Below the pieces are notes generated by a model. It ran no database searches, was not told the DNA's origin, and worked only from the letters and a program-made list of their open reading frames with translations. DNA of 64,000 bases from CAMAXB01 sp964476565 (GTDB taxonomy: Bacteria > Verrucomicrobiota > Verrucomicrobiia > Opitutales > Opitutaceae): contig CAYZBG010000001.1 in NCBI GenBank assembly GCA_964476565.1, positions 62,001 to 126,000 on the forward strand, given 5' to 3'. Made by a program: the position numbers and the translations under genes. Within the stretch, counting starts at the first letter, position 1. Each line of letters opens with the position of its first letter. Of the stretch, positions 44,385 to 54,081 are shown in pieces.

Positions 44385-45866
44385 TTACAACCGCTCCGCC
44401 ATGGCGGCCGCCTTGAAGAGAGCGGACGCCTTGTTGATGGTTTCCTGATATTCGGACACAGGCACGCTGTCGGCCACGACGCCTGCACCGGCTTGAATGT
44501 GGAGCTGCCCGTCCTTGAGCAAGGAGGTGCGCAGCATGATGCACGAGTCGAGATTGCCGTCGTAGCCAAAGTAACCGAGCGCGCCCGCGTAGAAGCCGCG
44601 TTGCGTCGGTTCGTTCTCGGCGATGATCTGCATGGCCCGGATTTTGGGCGCACCGCTGACCGTGCCGGCGGGGAAGGTGGCGCGCATCAAGTCGTAGGCG
44701 TTGTGTTCGGGGGCGATGGTACCTTCCACCTGGGACACGATGTGCATCACGTGGGAGTAGCGTTCGACCACCATCATTTCCGGCACATGCACCGAGCCAT
44801 AGGCGCAGACCCGGCCAATGTCGTTGCGGGCGAGGTCGACCAACATGAGGTGCTCGGCCCGTTCTTTCTCGTCCGCCAGCAATTCCTTTTCCAGGGCAAG
44901 ATCCTCCGCCGGGGTGGTGCCGCGCTTGCGCGTGCCGGCAATCGGACGAATCTCCACGCGTCCGTCCGTCAGCCGGACGTGGACTTCCGGTGACGCGCCC
45001 ACGATCGCATACTCGCCGGTCTCGAGGATGAAGGTGTAAGGGCTCGGATTGACCGTGCGCAGCGCACGGTAGAGATCGAGTGCCGGACGCTTGAATGGTT
45101 TGGAGAAACGCTGCGATGGCACCACTTGGATGATGTCGCCGGAGCGAATGAATTCCTGGGTCGACTCGACCACCTGCTCGAACCGTTCCTGGGTGAAGTT
45201 GCCGGGCGGAACCTTGCCGGGTGGCGTGTCGACCAGCGGGGCGGGCGCGAGGGCGCGGGGCTGGCGGAGGAGGCCAAACAGATGCTCGAGCTCACGCACG
45301 GCCTGGGTGTAGGCCGCTCCCGCGTCGTCCTTGATGTGGGCGTTGACGCAGAGGCGGAGGGTTTGTTTCGCGCGATCGAAGATCAGCAGCGAATCCGAGA
45401 GCATGAAATAGAGCAGGGGGAGACCGAGTTCGTCCTTCTTCGCCGCGGGCACGGTCGACTCGATCCGGGTCACGTATTCATAGGCGATGAAGCCGACGGC
45501 TCCGCCGGTGAAACGTGGCAACCCGGGCAGGCGTACCGCCTTGTGGCCGCGCATCTCCGCTTCGATCAGGCTCAGCGGATCCTTTGGCGTAGGAACCGTC
45601 CGGCTTGCTCGGCCGGGCTCACGGATCTCGGTCGTTTCGGATCCGCAGGCAAAGATCTTGCGCGGGCGGCAGCCGATGAAGCTGTAACGGGAAAGATTCT
45701 CCCCGCCTTCGACCGATTCGAGCAGGTAGGAGGGGCCGCCTTCCCGAAGTTTCGCGTACGCCGAGACCGGGGTCTCGAAATCCGCCATCAGATCGGTGTA
45801 GACGGGAATGACGTTGCCTTGCCGGCTGAGCTCCAGGAAAGCCTCGCGGGTCGGAAAGATGGTCAT
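44385..45866 (-). CDS. trpE: Anthranilate synthase component I
   Basis: 493 residues. Chorismate-binding signatures: IQVVPSQRFSKPFKRPA, IRPIAGTRKRG, DEKERAEHLMLVDLARND, FPAGTVSGAPKIRAMQII and FYAGALGYFGYDG are all intact. Catalyses chorismate to anthranilate with TrpG. The N-terminal tryptophan site motif (SYLLESVEGGENLSRYSFIG; LLES) is present. trpG is not in the window. An inverted 7-bp-unit element lies just upstream. Confidence 0.96.
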   Translation of the reverse strand: MTIFPTREAFLELSRQGNVIPVYTDLMADFETPVSAYAKLREGGPSYLLESVEGGENLSRYSFIGCRPRKIFACGSETTEIREPGRASRTVPTPKDPLSLIEAEMRGHKAVRLPGLPRFTGGAVGFIAYEYVTRIESTVPAAKKDELGLPLLYFMLSDSLLIFDRAKQTLRLCVNAHIKDDAGAAYTQAVRELEHLFGLLRQPRALAPAPLVDTPPGKVPPGNFTQERFEQVVESTQEFIRSGDIIQVVPSQRFSKPFKRPALDLYRALRTVNPSPYTFILETGEYAIVGASPEVHVRLTDGRVEIRPIAGTRKRGTTPAEDLALEKELLADEKERAEHLMLVDLARNDIGRVCAYGSVHVPEMMVVERYSHVMHIVSQVEGTIAPEHNAYDLMRATFPAGTVSGAPKIRAMQIIAENEPTQRGFYAGALGYFGYDGNLDSCIMLRTSLLKDGQLHIQAGAGVVADSVPVSEYQETINKASALFKAAAMAERL

Positions 45867-45874
45867 ACGTGGGA

Positions 45875-46002
45875 GAGTAGCGAGTAGCGGGTAGCGGGTA
45901 GCGAGTAGAAAAAGGCAACCTGGACCCGCGAGGGCAGGTCGCGAGGAGTTGCTTAAGGCCGGCGATATGCTCGCTGCCCGCTACCGACTACTCGCTACTG
46001 AC
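45875..46002. repeat. Imperfect inverted element made of GAGTAGC/GGGTAGC 7-bp units
   Basis: Left arm (45875-45908) is a run of GAGTAGC and GGGTAGC units; right arm (45974-46002) carries the reverse complements (CCGCTAC, CTACTCG). They are 65 bp apart and could fold into a long imperfect hairpin. The layout is the same as 4462-4630 but the unit differs. It lies between glmS and trpE. Confidence 0.75.
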
Positions 46003-46009
46003 TTTCTCC

Positions 46010-47860
46010 TCACTCCACCGTGACGGACTTGGCAAGATTGCGCGGCTTGTCCACGTCGCAGCCGCGCGCGACGGCGATGTAATAGCTCAGCAACTGCACC
46101 GGCACCGTGGCGATGACCGGCAGCACGGCCTCATGGCAGTCCGGGATGAGGATGATCTCGTCCGCGAGCCCCGGCGGCAGTTCACAGCCCTCGGTCAGGA
46201 TGGCGATGATCTTTCCTTTGCGTGCCTTGATCTCCTGCATCGATGACACGAGCTTGTTGAAGATCTCGCCCTTGGGCACGAAGAAGACCGACGGGCAGTC
46301 CTCGCTGATCAGGGCAATCGGACCGTGCTTCATCTCGGCCGCGGGATAGCCCTCGGCGTGGATGTAGGAGATCTCCTTGAGCTTGAGGGCCCCTTCGAGC
46401 GCGATCGGGAAAAGCGAGAGGCGCCCGAGGAACAGGAAGTCGTTGTAATGGGCGTACCGCTGCGCGATCTCCCGGATGCGCGGGGCCTGTTCCAGCGTGT
46501 GGCGTACGAGGTCCGGCACCCCCTTGAGCGCATTCACATATTGGATACCGTCGCTGAAGCTCATGTCCCGCATCCGCGCCACATAGAGGGCGAACATGGC
46601 GGAGATGAGCAGCTGCGAGGTGAACGCCTTGGTCGAGGCGACGCCGATCTCCGGCCCGGCATGCTGGTAGATGCCGCCGTCGGACTCGCGTGCGATCGTC
46701 GAGCCCACGCCGTTGCAGATCGCCATGACCTTGTACCCCTTGCGCTTCGCCTCGCGCAGGGCCGCCAGGGTGTCGATCGTTTCACCTGACTGGCTGATCA
46801 CGAAGAAGAGCGAATGCGGATCGAGTGGCGAGTTGCGGTACCGGAACTCGGACGCGTAATCCACTTCGACCGGGACCCGCGCGAACCGCTCGATCAGGTG
46901 CTCGGCGACGAGACATGCGTGCCAGGCCGAGCCACAGGAGCAGAACACAAACCGGTCGATGGCCCGGAAGTCCGCCGCCGTGAGATTGAGACCACCGAAG
47001 TTCGCCGTACTGCCGTCCTCGGAGAAGCGTCCGCGCATGGCATTCTCGAGCGCCGCGGGCTGCTCGAAAATTTCCTTCTCCATGAAGTGCTCGTGGATGC
47101 CTTTTTCCGCGGCCTCGATTGACCAGGTGACCTTGTCGATCACCGGTGCGACGTCCGCCTGATCCAGGGTGGTGATGGAAAAGTCCTTCGCCGTGACGTG
47201 GACGATCTCGCCGTCCTTCAGGTAAACGACGTTCTGCGTTCGGCTGACCAACGCGGAGACGTCCGAGGCGATGATGTTTTCGTCGACGCCTACTCCGAGG
47301 ATGAGGGGCGAACCCTTACGGGCCGCGACGATCTCGCCGGGAACGTCGGTGCACAGCACGGCAATGCCGTAGGTGCCTTCGACATGGTAGAGCGTCTTGC
47401 GCACGGCTTCGAGGAACCGGCTACCCTCGGCGGGTTGCGGCTCTTTGGCGTAATGATACGCGACGAGATTGGTCAGCACCTCCGTGTCGGTCTCGGATTT
47501 GAAGGTGTATCCCTTGGTCAGGAGGAAGCGTTTGATGGCATCGTAGTTCTCGATCACGCCGTTGTGCACGAGGGCGATCTTGTCGTCGCTGCTGAGATGT
47601 GGGTGCGCGTTTGCATCGCTGACGCCGCCGTGGGTCGCCCAACGGGTGTGGCTGATGCCCGTCGTGCCCACCAGGGCGTGCCGCGCCGCCTCCTTGGCCA
47701 GCACCGCCACGCGGCCGGCCTTCTTCGCCACCTCAATGCGACCGTTTTGCTGGATCGCCACACCGGCGGAATCGTAGCCGCGGTATTCGAGACGCTTGAG
47801 TCCCTCGATGAGAATGCCCGCAGCCTTCTGTTTGCCGACGTAACCAATAATTCCGCACAT
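46010..47860 (-). CDS. glmS: Glutamine-fructose-6-phosphate aminotransferase (isomerizing)
   Basis: 616 residues. N-terminal Ntn glutaminase with Cys1 nucleophile (MCGIIGYVGKQ) and RLEYRGYDSAGVA; two SIS domains (FCSCGSAWHACLVAEH, ISQSGETIDTLAAL). Makes glucosamine-6-phosphate, precursor of peptidoglycan and LPS. C-terminal KPRNLAKSVTVE is universal in GlmS. No glmS ribozyme is recognisable in the short 73-bp divergent gap to glgC. Confidence 0.97.
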   Translation of the reverse strand: MCGIIGYVGKQKAAGILIEGLKRLEYRGYDSAGVAIQQNGRIEVAKKAGRVAVLAKEAARHALVGTTGISHTRWATHGGVSDANAHPHLSSDDKIALVHNGVIENYDAIKRFLLTKGYTFKSETDTEVLTNLVAYHYAKEPQPAEGSRFLEAVRKTLYHVEGTYGIAVLCTDVPGEIVAARKGSPLILGVGVDENIIASDVSALVSRTQNVVYLKDGEIVHVTAKDFSITTLDQADVAPVIDKVTWSIEAAEKGIHEHFMEKEIFEQPAALENAMRGRFSEDGSTANFGGLNLTAADFRAIDRFVFCSCGSAWHACLVAEHLIERFARVPVEVDYASEFRYRNSPLDPHSLFFVISQSGETIDTLAALREAKRKGYKVMAICNGVGSTIARESDGGIYQHAGPEIGVASTKAFTSQLLISAMFALYVARMRDMSFSDGIQYVNALKGVPDLVRHTLEQAPRIREIAQRYAHYNDFLFLGRLSLFPIALEGALKLKEISYIHAEGYPAAEMKHGPIALISEDCPSVFFVPKGEIFNKLVSSMQEIKARKGKIIAILTEGCELPPGLADEIILIPDCHEAVLPVIATVPVQLLSYYIAVARGCDVDKPRNLAKSVTVE

Positions 47861-47933
47861 AGTTTTACCCGTTTAAGCTCGCGAAGATAGGGGCCGCGCG
47901 GAAACTCGAGCAAGTCAATAGACCCCAGACCTC

Positions 47934-49223
47934 ATGAGTACTCAGAAAAAGGTGATGGCTGTAATCATGGGCGGCGGACGCGGCACGCGTTTGCACCCTT
48001 TGACCATGGAGCGCTGCAAACCGGCGGTACCCCTCGCCGGCAAGTACCGGCTCGTGGATATCCCGATCAGCAACTGCATTAACTCGGAGATCAACCGCAT
48101 CTTCCTGCTGACGCAGTTTCACACCGCCTCGCTACATCGCCACATCCAGTCGACCTATCATTTCGATCCGTTTGGTGGCGGATTCGTGGACATCCTCTCC
48201 GCCGAGCAGACGGAGAAGAATGCGGACTGGTATCAGGGCACGGCGGACGCCGTTCGGCGCAATCTTCAGCATTTCCGCAACTTCCCCCACGACTATGTGC
48301 TGATCCTGTCCGGCGATCAGCTCTACCGCATGGACTTCCGCAAGATCATCGCCGAACACGCGGCGAGCGGTGCCGACGTCACCATTGCGGCGATACCGTT
48401 CCCGGTGTCCAAGGTGGAGGGACTCGGTCTGATGAAGGTGGACGACACGCTGGCCATCCAGCAGTTCGTGGAGAAGCCGAAGGATCCGGCCGTGATCAAC
48501 AGTCTGACCCTCAGCCCCGCGCTGGAGTCGAAGCTGCAGGCGGCCCAGCAGGGTGAGAAGCACTGTCTCGCCTCCATGGGCATTTATGTGTTCAACCGCG
48601 CGGCTCTGGCCGAAGCGCTGGCGAACACGATGACCGATTTCGGCAAGGAGGTCATTCCCAGCCTGCTGGGGCGGAAAAAGCTGAATGCCCATGTCTTCGA
48701 GGGCTATTGGGAGGACATCGGTACCGTCCGTGCGTTCTTTGACGCCAATCTCGCGCTGGCCCAGCCGCTGCCGCCATTCAATTTCTTCGATGCGACGGCC
48801 CCGATCTACACCCAGGATCGCTATCTGCCGGCGTCGAAGATCAACAAGTGCTCGGTCGATTACGTCGTGATCGGCGACGGTTCGATCGTGGAGGACTCCT
48901 ACCTCAAGCACAGCCTGCTTGGCATCCGCTCCTTTGTGCGCGCGGGCTGCAACCTCGAGGACGTCGTGATGATGGGGGCGGATTACTACGAGATGGACGA
49001 CCAGATTGCGGCCAACGCCCGGCAGGGAGTGCCCAACCTGGGCTTGGGCAACAATTGCCGGATCCGCGGTGCGATCATCGACAAGAACGCCCGTATCGGA
49101 AATAATGTTACACTGTCACCCGACGGCAAAGCGGACGGCACGTACGCGCACGGTGTCGTGGTTCGCGACGGCGTGCTGGTGGTGCCGAAGGGCGTGGTGG
49201 TTCCGGACGGAACGACGATCTAA
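47934..49223 (+). CDS. glgC: Glucose-1-phosphate adenylyltransferase
   Basis: 429 residues. Nucleotide-binding VIMGGGRGTRLHPLTMERCK, PAVPLAGKYRLVDIPISNCI and SGDQLYRMDFRKI are intact; C-terminal left-handed beta-helix supports tetramer and allosteric control. GTADAVRRNL motif is present. Makes ADP-glucose for glycogen. Divergent from glmS. Confidence 0.96.
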   Translation: MSTQKKVMAVIMGGGRGTRLHPLTMERCKPAVPLAGKYRLVDIPISNCINSEINRIFLLTQFHTASLHRHIQSTYHFDPFGGGFVDILSAEQTEKNADWYQGTADAVRRNLQHFRNFPHDYVLILSGDQLYRMDFRKIIAEHAASGADVTIAAIPFPVSKVEGLGLMKVDDTLAIQQFVEKPKDPAVINSLTLSPALESKLQAAQQGEKHCLASMGIYVFNRAALAEALANTMTDFGKEVIPSLLGRKKLNAHVFEGYWEDIGTVRAFFDANLALAQPLPPFNFFDATAPIYTQDRYLPASKINKCSVDYVVIGDGSIVEDSYLKHSLLGIRSFVRAGCNLEDVVMMGADYYEMDDQIAANARQGVPNLGLGNNCRIRGAIIDKNARIGNNVTLSPDGKADGTYAHGVVVRDGVLVVPKGVVVPDGTTI

Positions 49224-49301
49224 ACCGGCGCGGCGGCCATCCGGCCGCCGCGGCTCTGATGCGTTGATTCGTCGTCGGAGTACCGGCCGCTCTGTTCCGG
49301 A

Positions 49302-50405
49302 TCAGGTGTTGAACCGGAACAGCGCGACGTCGCCGTCGGCAAAAACGTAGTCCTTGCCTTCCAGGCGATATTTTCCCGCTTCGCGGGCGGCGGCGACACT
49401 GCCGAGGCGGGTGAGGTCCTCGTAGGACACGACTTCCGCCTTGATAAAGCCTTTCTCGAAATCCGTGTGGATCACCCCGGCGGCCTGGGGCGCCTTCCAG
49501 CCCTTCTTGATGGTCCAGGCCCGAACCTCCTTTTCGCCGGCCGTGAAATAGGTTTGCAGGCCCAGCAGGGCGTACGTGGCCTTGATCAGCGCCGAGACGC
49601 CGGAGTCGTCGACGCCGAGATCCTTGAGAAACGCCTTGGCCTCGTCCGGCGCTAGGTCGATGAGCTCTGATTCGATGCGTGCGCTGATCGGCACGTAGGC
49701 GGCGTCGTGGTGGGTGCGCACGTACTCGGCGACCTTCTTGACGTGCGGATTCTCCTCGGCCGTGGCGAGGTCGCTTTCGGCCACGTTGCACGCGAAGAGC
49801 ACGGGCTTGGCGGTGAGCAGCTGAAAGAGCTTCATCAGCGCCTTTTCATCGTCGCTGGCGGCGAGGGTGTTGGCCGTCCGGCCCTCGTTGAGATGCGGCG
49901 ACAGTTTCTCGAGCAGGGCGAGCTCGGCCTGTGCCTCCTTGTCGCCCGATTTCGCCTTCTTCTGCGTCTTGTCGATGCGTTTGGTCACGGCGTCGAGGTC
50001 GGCGAGCACCAGCTCCGTGGTGATCACTTCGATGTCCCGCACTGGATCGACGTTCCCCATCGTATGGATCACATCGCCATCCTCAAAACAGCGCACCACC
50101 TGGACGATGGCGTCGACCTCCCGGATGTTGGCGAGGAACTGGTTGCCCAAGCCTTCGCCCTTGCTGGCGCCGGCGACCAGACCGGCGATGTCCACAAACT
50201 CGATCGCCGCCGGAATGACGACGTTGGTCTTGGCGATCTTCTGCAGCACGTACGCGCGTTCGTCGGGTACCATCACCACCCCGACATTCGGGTCGATGGT
50301 GCAGAACGGGTAGTTGGCCGCCTCCGCCTTGCGCGAGCGGGTGAGGGCGTTGAAGAGAGTGGACTTGCCTACGTTGGGCAGACCGACGATGCCGGCTTTG
50401 AGCAT
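49302..50405 (-). CDS. ychF: Ribosome-binding ATPase YchF
   Basis: 367 residues from ATG 50405 (MLKAGIVGLPNVGKSTLFNA); the frame extends upstream but without conserved sequence. G1 GLPNVGKST, G3 DIAGLV, an N-x-x-E G4-like FACNVAESD typical of ATP-preferring Obg-like proteins, and a C-terminal TGS domain (ARAWTIKKGWKAPQAAGVIH ... FADGDVALFRFN). Antisense to the rps P-trmD cluster leader. Confidence 0.95.
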   Translation of the reverse strand: MLKAGIVGLPNVGKSTLFNALTRSRKAEAANYPFCTIDPNVGVVMVPDERAYVLQKIAKTNVVIPAAIEFVDIAGLVAGASKGEGLGNQFLANIREVDAIVQVVRCFEDGDVIHTMGNVDPVRDIEVITTELVLADLDAVTKRIDKTQKKAKSGDKEAQAELALLEKLSPHLNEGRTANTLAASDDEKALMKLFQLLTAKPVLFACNVAESDLATAEENPHVKKVAEYVRTHHDAAYVPISARIESELIDLAPDEAKAFLKDLGVDDSGVSALIKATYALLGLQTYFTAGEKEVRAWTIKKGWKAPQAAGVIHTDFEKGFIKAEVVSYEDLTRLGSVAAAREAGKYRLEGKDYVFADGDVALFRFNT

Positions 50406-50561
50406 AAGAACGGGCAACGTCGCGCCCGCACCGAGATCGGTCAACGGCAAATCCGTCCGACTTTGGTCCCGCTGGGGGCTTGACAAGGCCAACGTTGTCT
50501 CGTGCAGTCTCGTCCTTTTTCCAAACCACCCAGTCGTCCGCATCCGTCACCACGCATCTCC

Positions 50562-50816
50562 ATGTCTCTCAAGATCCGTCTTTCCCGCATCGGCTCCACG
50601 CACAATCCGATTTATCATGTGGTTGTCGCCGAAACCCGTTCCCGCCGCGACGGCCGTGCGGTGGAGATCCTCGGTACCTATTCGCCCCGCGCCAAGAACA
50701 ACGCCCTCACGCTTGATGTGGCCCGCGTGGACTACTGGGTCAGCAAAGGTGCCACGCCCACGGACACGGCCAAGTCGTTGGTCAAGAAGGCCAAAAAGGC
50801 CGCTCCGAGCGCCTAA
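50562..50816 (+). CDS. rpsP: 30S ribosomal protein bS16
   Basis: 84 residues from ATG 50562 (MSLKIRLSRIGSTHNPIYHV). VVAETRSRRDGRAVEILGTY and RVDYWVSKGATPTDT are typical of bS16. First gene of a ribosomal/tRNA modification group with trmD and rplS; rimM, usual between rpsP and trmD, is missing here. Confidence 0.97.
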   Translation: MSLKIRLSRIGSTHNPIYHVVVAETRSRRDGRAVEILGTYSPRAKNNALTLDVARVDYWVSKGATPTDTAKSLVKKAKKAAPSA

Positions 50817-50840
50817 GGGCGCCTCCATTGCCTAGCGCGC

Positions 50841-50870
50841 AAGCCCCGGAATTCCACCGGGGCTTTCTTA
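50841..50870 (+). terminator. Weak terminator or attenuator between rpsP and trmD
   Basis: AAGCCCCGG (50841-50849) pairs with CCGGGGCTT (50857-50865), followed by the short TCTT tail. May partly separate rpsP expression from trmD. Confidence 0.6.
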
Positions 50871-50892
50871 TGGGTCCGATCCGTCTGCCGCC

Positions 50893-51591
50893 ATGCCCTT
50901 GCACATCGATGTCCTGACGCTGTTTCCGCGGATGCTCGAAGGGTTTTTGCAAGAGAGCATCCTCGGCAAAGGCATCGAAGCCGGATTGCTGACCGTCAAG
51001 GTGCATGACTTGCGGACTTGGACGACCGATCGGCACCGTACGGCGGATGACCGTCCCTTTGGCGGAGGGGCGGGGATGGTCATGAAACCGGAACCGGTCT
51101 TTGCTGCGATCGAGCAATTGCAGACGCCGGGATGCCGTCGCATTTACCTGACTCCGGACGGAGTGCCGTACTCGGAGCCGTTGGCCCGCGAACTGGCCGG
51201 TCAGACGCATCTGATTTTGCTGAGCGGTCACTACGAAGGCATCGATCAACGGATTCGTGATCGGTTGATCGACCAGGAGATCAGCATTGGGGATTATGTC
51301 CTGACCAACGGGACTTTGCCGGCTGCCGTGGTCATCGATGCGCTGGCGCGCTTCATTCCCGGCGTGCTCGGGGAAGAAAAGTCGTTGACGCACGAATCCT
51401 TCACCGGCAAGTTGCTCGACTTTCCTCAATACACGCGTCCCGCCGATTTTCGAGGTATGTCCGTGCCGGAAGTGTTGCTCTCCGGCAACCACGGCGAGAT
51501 CGAGAAATGGCGGCACGCGCAGCGTACTGAGAAAACCCGCCAAGTCCGACCCGATTTATTCGAGAAACATCGTCATGAATCCCATCATTAA
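50893..51591 (+). CDS. trmD: tRNA (guanine-N1-)-methyltransferase
   Basis: 232 residues. SPOUT trefoil-knot protein methylating G37. Core motifs: PFGGGAGMVMKPEPVFAAIE, LLSGHYEGIDQRIRD, ISIGDYVLTNGTLPA and ADFRGMSVPEVLLSGNHGEI. 3' end overlaps rplS by 17 bp. Confidence 0.97.
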   Translation: MPLHIDVLTLFPRMLEGFLQESILGKGIEAGLLTVKVHDLRTWTTDRHRTADDRPFGGGAGMVMKPEPVFAAIEQLQTPGCRRIYLTPDGVPYSEPLARELAGQTHLILLSGHYEGIDQRIRDRLIDQEISIGDYVLTNGTLPAAVVIDALARFIPGVLGEEKSLTHESFTGKLLDFPQYTRPADFRGMSVPEVLLSGNHGEIEKWRHAQRTEKTRQVRPDLFEKHRHESHH

Positions 51592-51940
51592 AGACATCAC
51601 TTCGCACCAGCTGAAGAAGGATCTCCCGCCGTTCAAGGTCGGCGACGGCGTCCGCGTGCACACCAAGGTGCGCGAGGGTGACAAGGAGCGCGTCCAGGTC
51701 TTCACGGGCGTCGTCATCGCCCGCAAGGGACATGGCATTCATGAGACCTTCACCGTCCGCCGCATCAGCTACGGCGAGGGCGTCGAGCGCGTGTTCCCGG
51801 TGAATTCCCCGAACATCGACAAGATCGAGATCGAGCGCAACTCGGAGCCGATGCGTGCCCGCCTGTACTACCTGCGCAGCCGCCAGGGCAAGGCCGCCAT
51901 GGCGGTCAAGGAACGCCGGGTGGAAGTGCCGGCCTCCTGA
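51575..51940 (+). CDS. rplS: 50S ribosomal protein bL19
   Basis: 121 residues. FKVGDGVRVHTKVREGDKER, FTGVVIARKGHGIHETFTVR and SYGEGVERVFPVNSP are typical. Overlaps the trmD end, followed by a strong terminator. Confidence 0.97.
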   Translation: MNPIIKDITSHQLKKDLPPFKVGDGVRVHTKVREGDKERVQVFTGVVIARKGHGIHETFTVRRISYGEGVERVFPVNSPNIDKIEIERNSEPMRARLYYLRSRQGKAAMAVKERRVEVPAS

Positions 51941-51964
51941 GGTCGCCCCGCGTGAACATTCAAC

Positions 51965-51995
51965 AAAGCGAGCCTGTCCCGGCTCGCTTTTTTTT
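51965..51995 (+). terminator. Rho-independent terminator after rplS
   Basis: AAAGCGAGCC (51965-51974) pairs with GGCTCGCTTT (51981-51990), followed by five more Ts. Confidence 0.93.
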
Positions 51996-52069
51996 GCGCT
52001 CAAATTTGGGCTTTCATGCCGGCATCCCCGGCCTTCATCCTCACTTTTCCGTCCTAAACCCTTTCCTCC

Positions 52070-54061
52070 ATGAAGTTGAATACCGAAATCCTCGCGAAAG
52101 CTAGCAACCAAGCGCGTGGACTGGCGATCGATGCCGTCCATAAGTGCTCCTCCGGCCACCTCGGCCTGCCGTTGGGCGCCGCTGAGATCGGCGCTGTGCT
52201 CTATGGCCACGCGCTGGTGCACAACCCGGAGGTTCCGCGGTGGCTGAATCGTGACCGGTTCGTCCTTTCCGCCGGCCACGGCTCGATGTTCCTCTACGGT
52301 TGGCTGCACCTGAGCGGCTACGACCTCCCGCTGGAGGAGGTGAAGAACTTCCGCCAGCTCCATTCCAAGACTCCGGGGCATCCCGAATATCATGAGACCC
52401 CCGGGGTCGAATGCACCACGGGTCCGCTGGGGCAGGGTATTGGCAACGCGGTGGGCATGGCGGTGGCCGGCAAGATGGCTGAAGCCCGGTTCAACACGGC
52501 CGAGCAGACCGTTTTTGACTATCACGTGATCTGCCTCGCCGGTGACGGTTGCATGCAGGAAGGCGTGGCGATGGAAGCCGCGGCCTTTGCGTCCCACCAG
52601 GGACTCGACAACCTGATCCTGATTTACGACGCCAACGATGTTACGCTCGATGCGATGGCGGACAAGACGCAGAGCGAGAACACGGCGCTGCGCTTCAAGG
52701 CCCTCGGCTGGGACGTCCAGACCCTCGCTGACGGCCACGACCTTGCCGCCATCCTCAAGGCGATCAACAAGGCGAAGAAGGCCACCTCGGGTAAGCCGCA
52801 GCTTATCGTCGCAAAGACGGTGATCGCGAAGGGCATTCCCGAAGTTGCCGGCACCTCGAAAGGTCATGGCGAGGGCGGTGCGAAGTTCGCCGATGCGGCC
52901 CGGGCGGGCCTCGGTCTGCCGGCCGACCAGCACTTCTTCGTGAGCGACGATGTGCGCGCCTACTTCGCCGAGCACAAGAAGCGTTTGGTCCGTAGCTACA
53001 AGAAGTGGACCAAGACCTACGAAGCCTGGAAAACGGCGAACCCGGACAAGGCGGCGCTGCTCGAAAGCCACGCGGCCAAGCCTGATTTCTCCTCGCTGCT
53101 CTCGAAGATCCCGGCTTTTCCGGCCGACGCCAAACTGGCGACCCGCGCGGCGGGCAAGGATGTCCTCCAGCCGATCGCCGCCGCCCTGCCTCTGTTCATT
53201 TCCGGCAGTGCCGACTTGTATGGCTCGACGCTCAACTACATCGCGTCGGACAAGGATTTCGACCGGAGCAATCGCTCCGGCCGCAATCTCCGCTACGGCA
53301 TCCGCGAGCACGGCATGGCTGCCATCAACAACGGCATCGCCTACGACGGCGTCTTTCGCACGTCCTGCGCCACCTTCCTCGTCTTTGCGGACTACTCGCG
53401 TCCGTCGATGCGTCTCGCCGCGCTCTCGAAACTACCCGTGGTCTACATCTACACCCATGACTCCGTCGGCGTGGGCGAGGATGGTCCGACCCACCAGCCG
53501 GTGGAAACGGTCTCTGGTCTGCGTGTGATTCCGAATCTCGATGTGATCCGCCCCGCCGATCCCGAGGAAACGGCCGGCGCGTTCGCGGCTGCGCTCGAGC
53601 GCACGGACGGACCGACCTTGCTGGCCCTCACCCGCCAAGCGGTGCCGATGCTCAACGACATTCCGGTCGAGCAGCGCCGCCAGGGCGTGTTGAAGGGTGG
53701 CTACGTCGCCATTCGCGAAACCGCACCGCTCACCCATATCCTGTTGGCGGCCGGCAGCGAACTGCAGCACGCCGTCGCGGCGGCGAAGATCCTCGGCGCC
53801 GGCGTACGCGTGGTCTCCCTCCCGTCCTTCGAGCGTTTCAACCGCCAGTCGGCCGAGTACCGTGAATCCGTGATTCCGTCGTCGTGCCGCAAGCGCGTGT
53901 CGATCGAAGCCGGTGTGACGGGCCTCTGGCAGCAGTACGTCGGTCTCGACGGCAAGGCTCTCGGCATCGATCGCTTCGGCATCAGCGCCCCGGGCAACAC
54001 CGTCATGAAGGAACTCGGCATCACGGTGGATGCGGTGGTCACCGCTGCGCGCAGCCTCTGA
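52070..54061 (+). CDS. tkt: Transketolase
   Basis: 663 residues. ThDP-binding GDGCMQEGVAMEAAAF; N-terminal KCSSGHLGLPLGAAE; TPGHPEYHETPGVECTTGPLG; C-terminal IREHGMAAINNGIAYDG (catalytic Glu) and PTHQPVETVSGLRVIP. Non-oxidative pentose phosphate pathway. Single gene between two terminators. Confidence 0.97.
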   Translation: MKLNTEILAKASNQARGLAIDAVHKCSSGHLGLPLGAAEIGAVLYGHALVHNPEVPRWLNRDRFVLSAGHGSMFLYGWLHLSGYDLPLEEVKNFRQLHSKTPGHPEYHETPGVECTTGPLGQGIGNAVGMAVAGKMAEARFNTAEQTVFDYHVICLAGDGCMQEGVAMEAAAFASHQGLDNLILIYDANDVTLDAMADKTQSENTALRFKALGWDVQTLADGHDLAAILKAINKAKKATSGKPQLIVAKTVIAKGIPEVAGTSKGHGEGGAKFADAARAGLGLPADQHFFVSDDVRAYFAEHKKRLVRSYKKWTKTYEAWKTANPDKAALLESHAAKPDFSSLLSKIPAFPADAKLATRAAGKDVLQPIAAALPLFISGSADLYGSTLNYIASDKDFDRSNRSGRNLRYGIREHGMAAINNGIAYDGVFRTSCATFLVFADYSRPSMRLAALSKLPVVYIYTHDSVGVGEDGPTHQPVETVSGLRVIPNLDVIRPADPEETAGAFAAALERTDGPTLLALTRQAVPMLNDIPVEQRRQGVLKGGYVAIRETAPLTHILLAAGSELQHAVAAAKILGAGVRVVSLPSFERFNRQSAEYRESVIPSSCRKRVSIEAGVTGLWQQYVGLDGKALGIDRFGISAPGNTVMKELGITVDAVVTAARSL

Positions 54062-54081
54062 TCATCCGGCCGATTCAAATC

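Noticed and set aside
44032..44448. 138-codon plus-strand frame in the trpE-sigma gap
   Set aside because: No domain, odd Gly/Arg-rich composition, and it enters trpE antisense. Treated as non-coding.
47861..47933. glmS ribozyme
   Set aside because: The gap upstream of glmS is only 73 bp and holds none of the conserved glmS ribozyme sequence.
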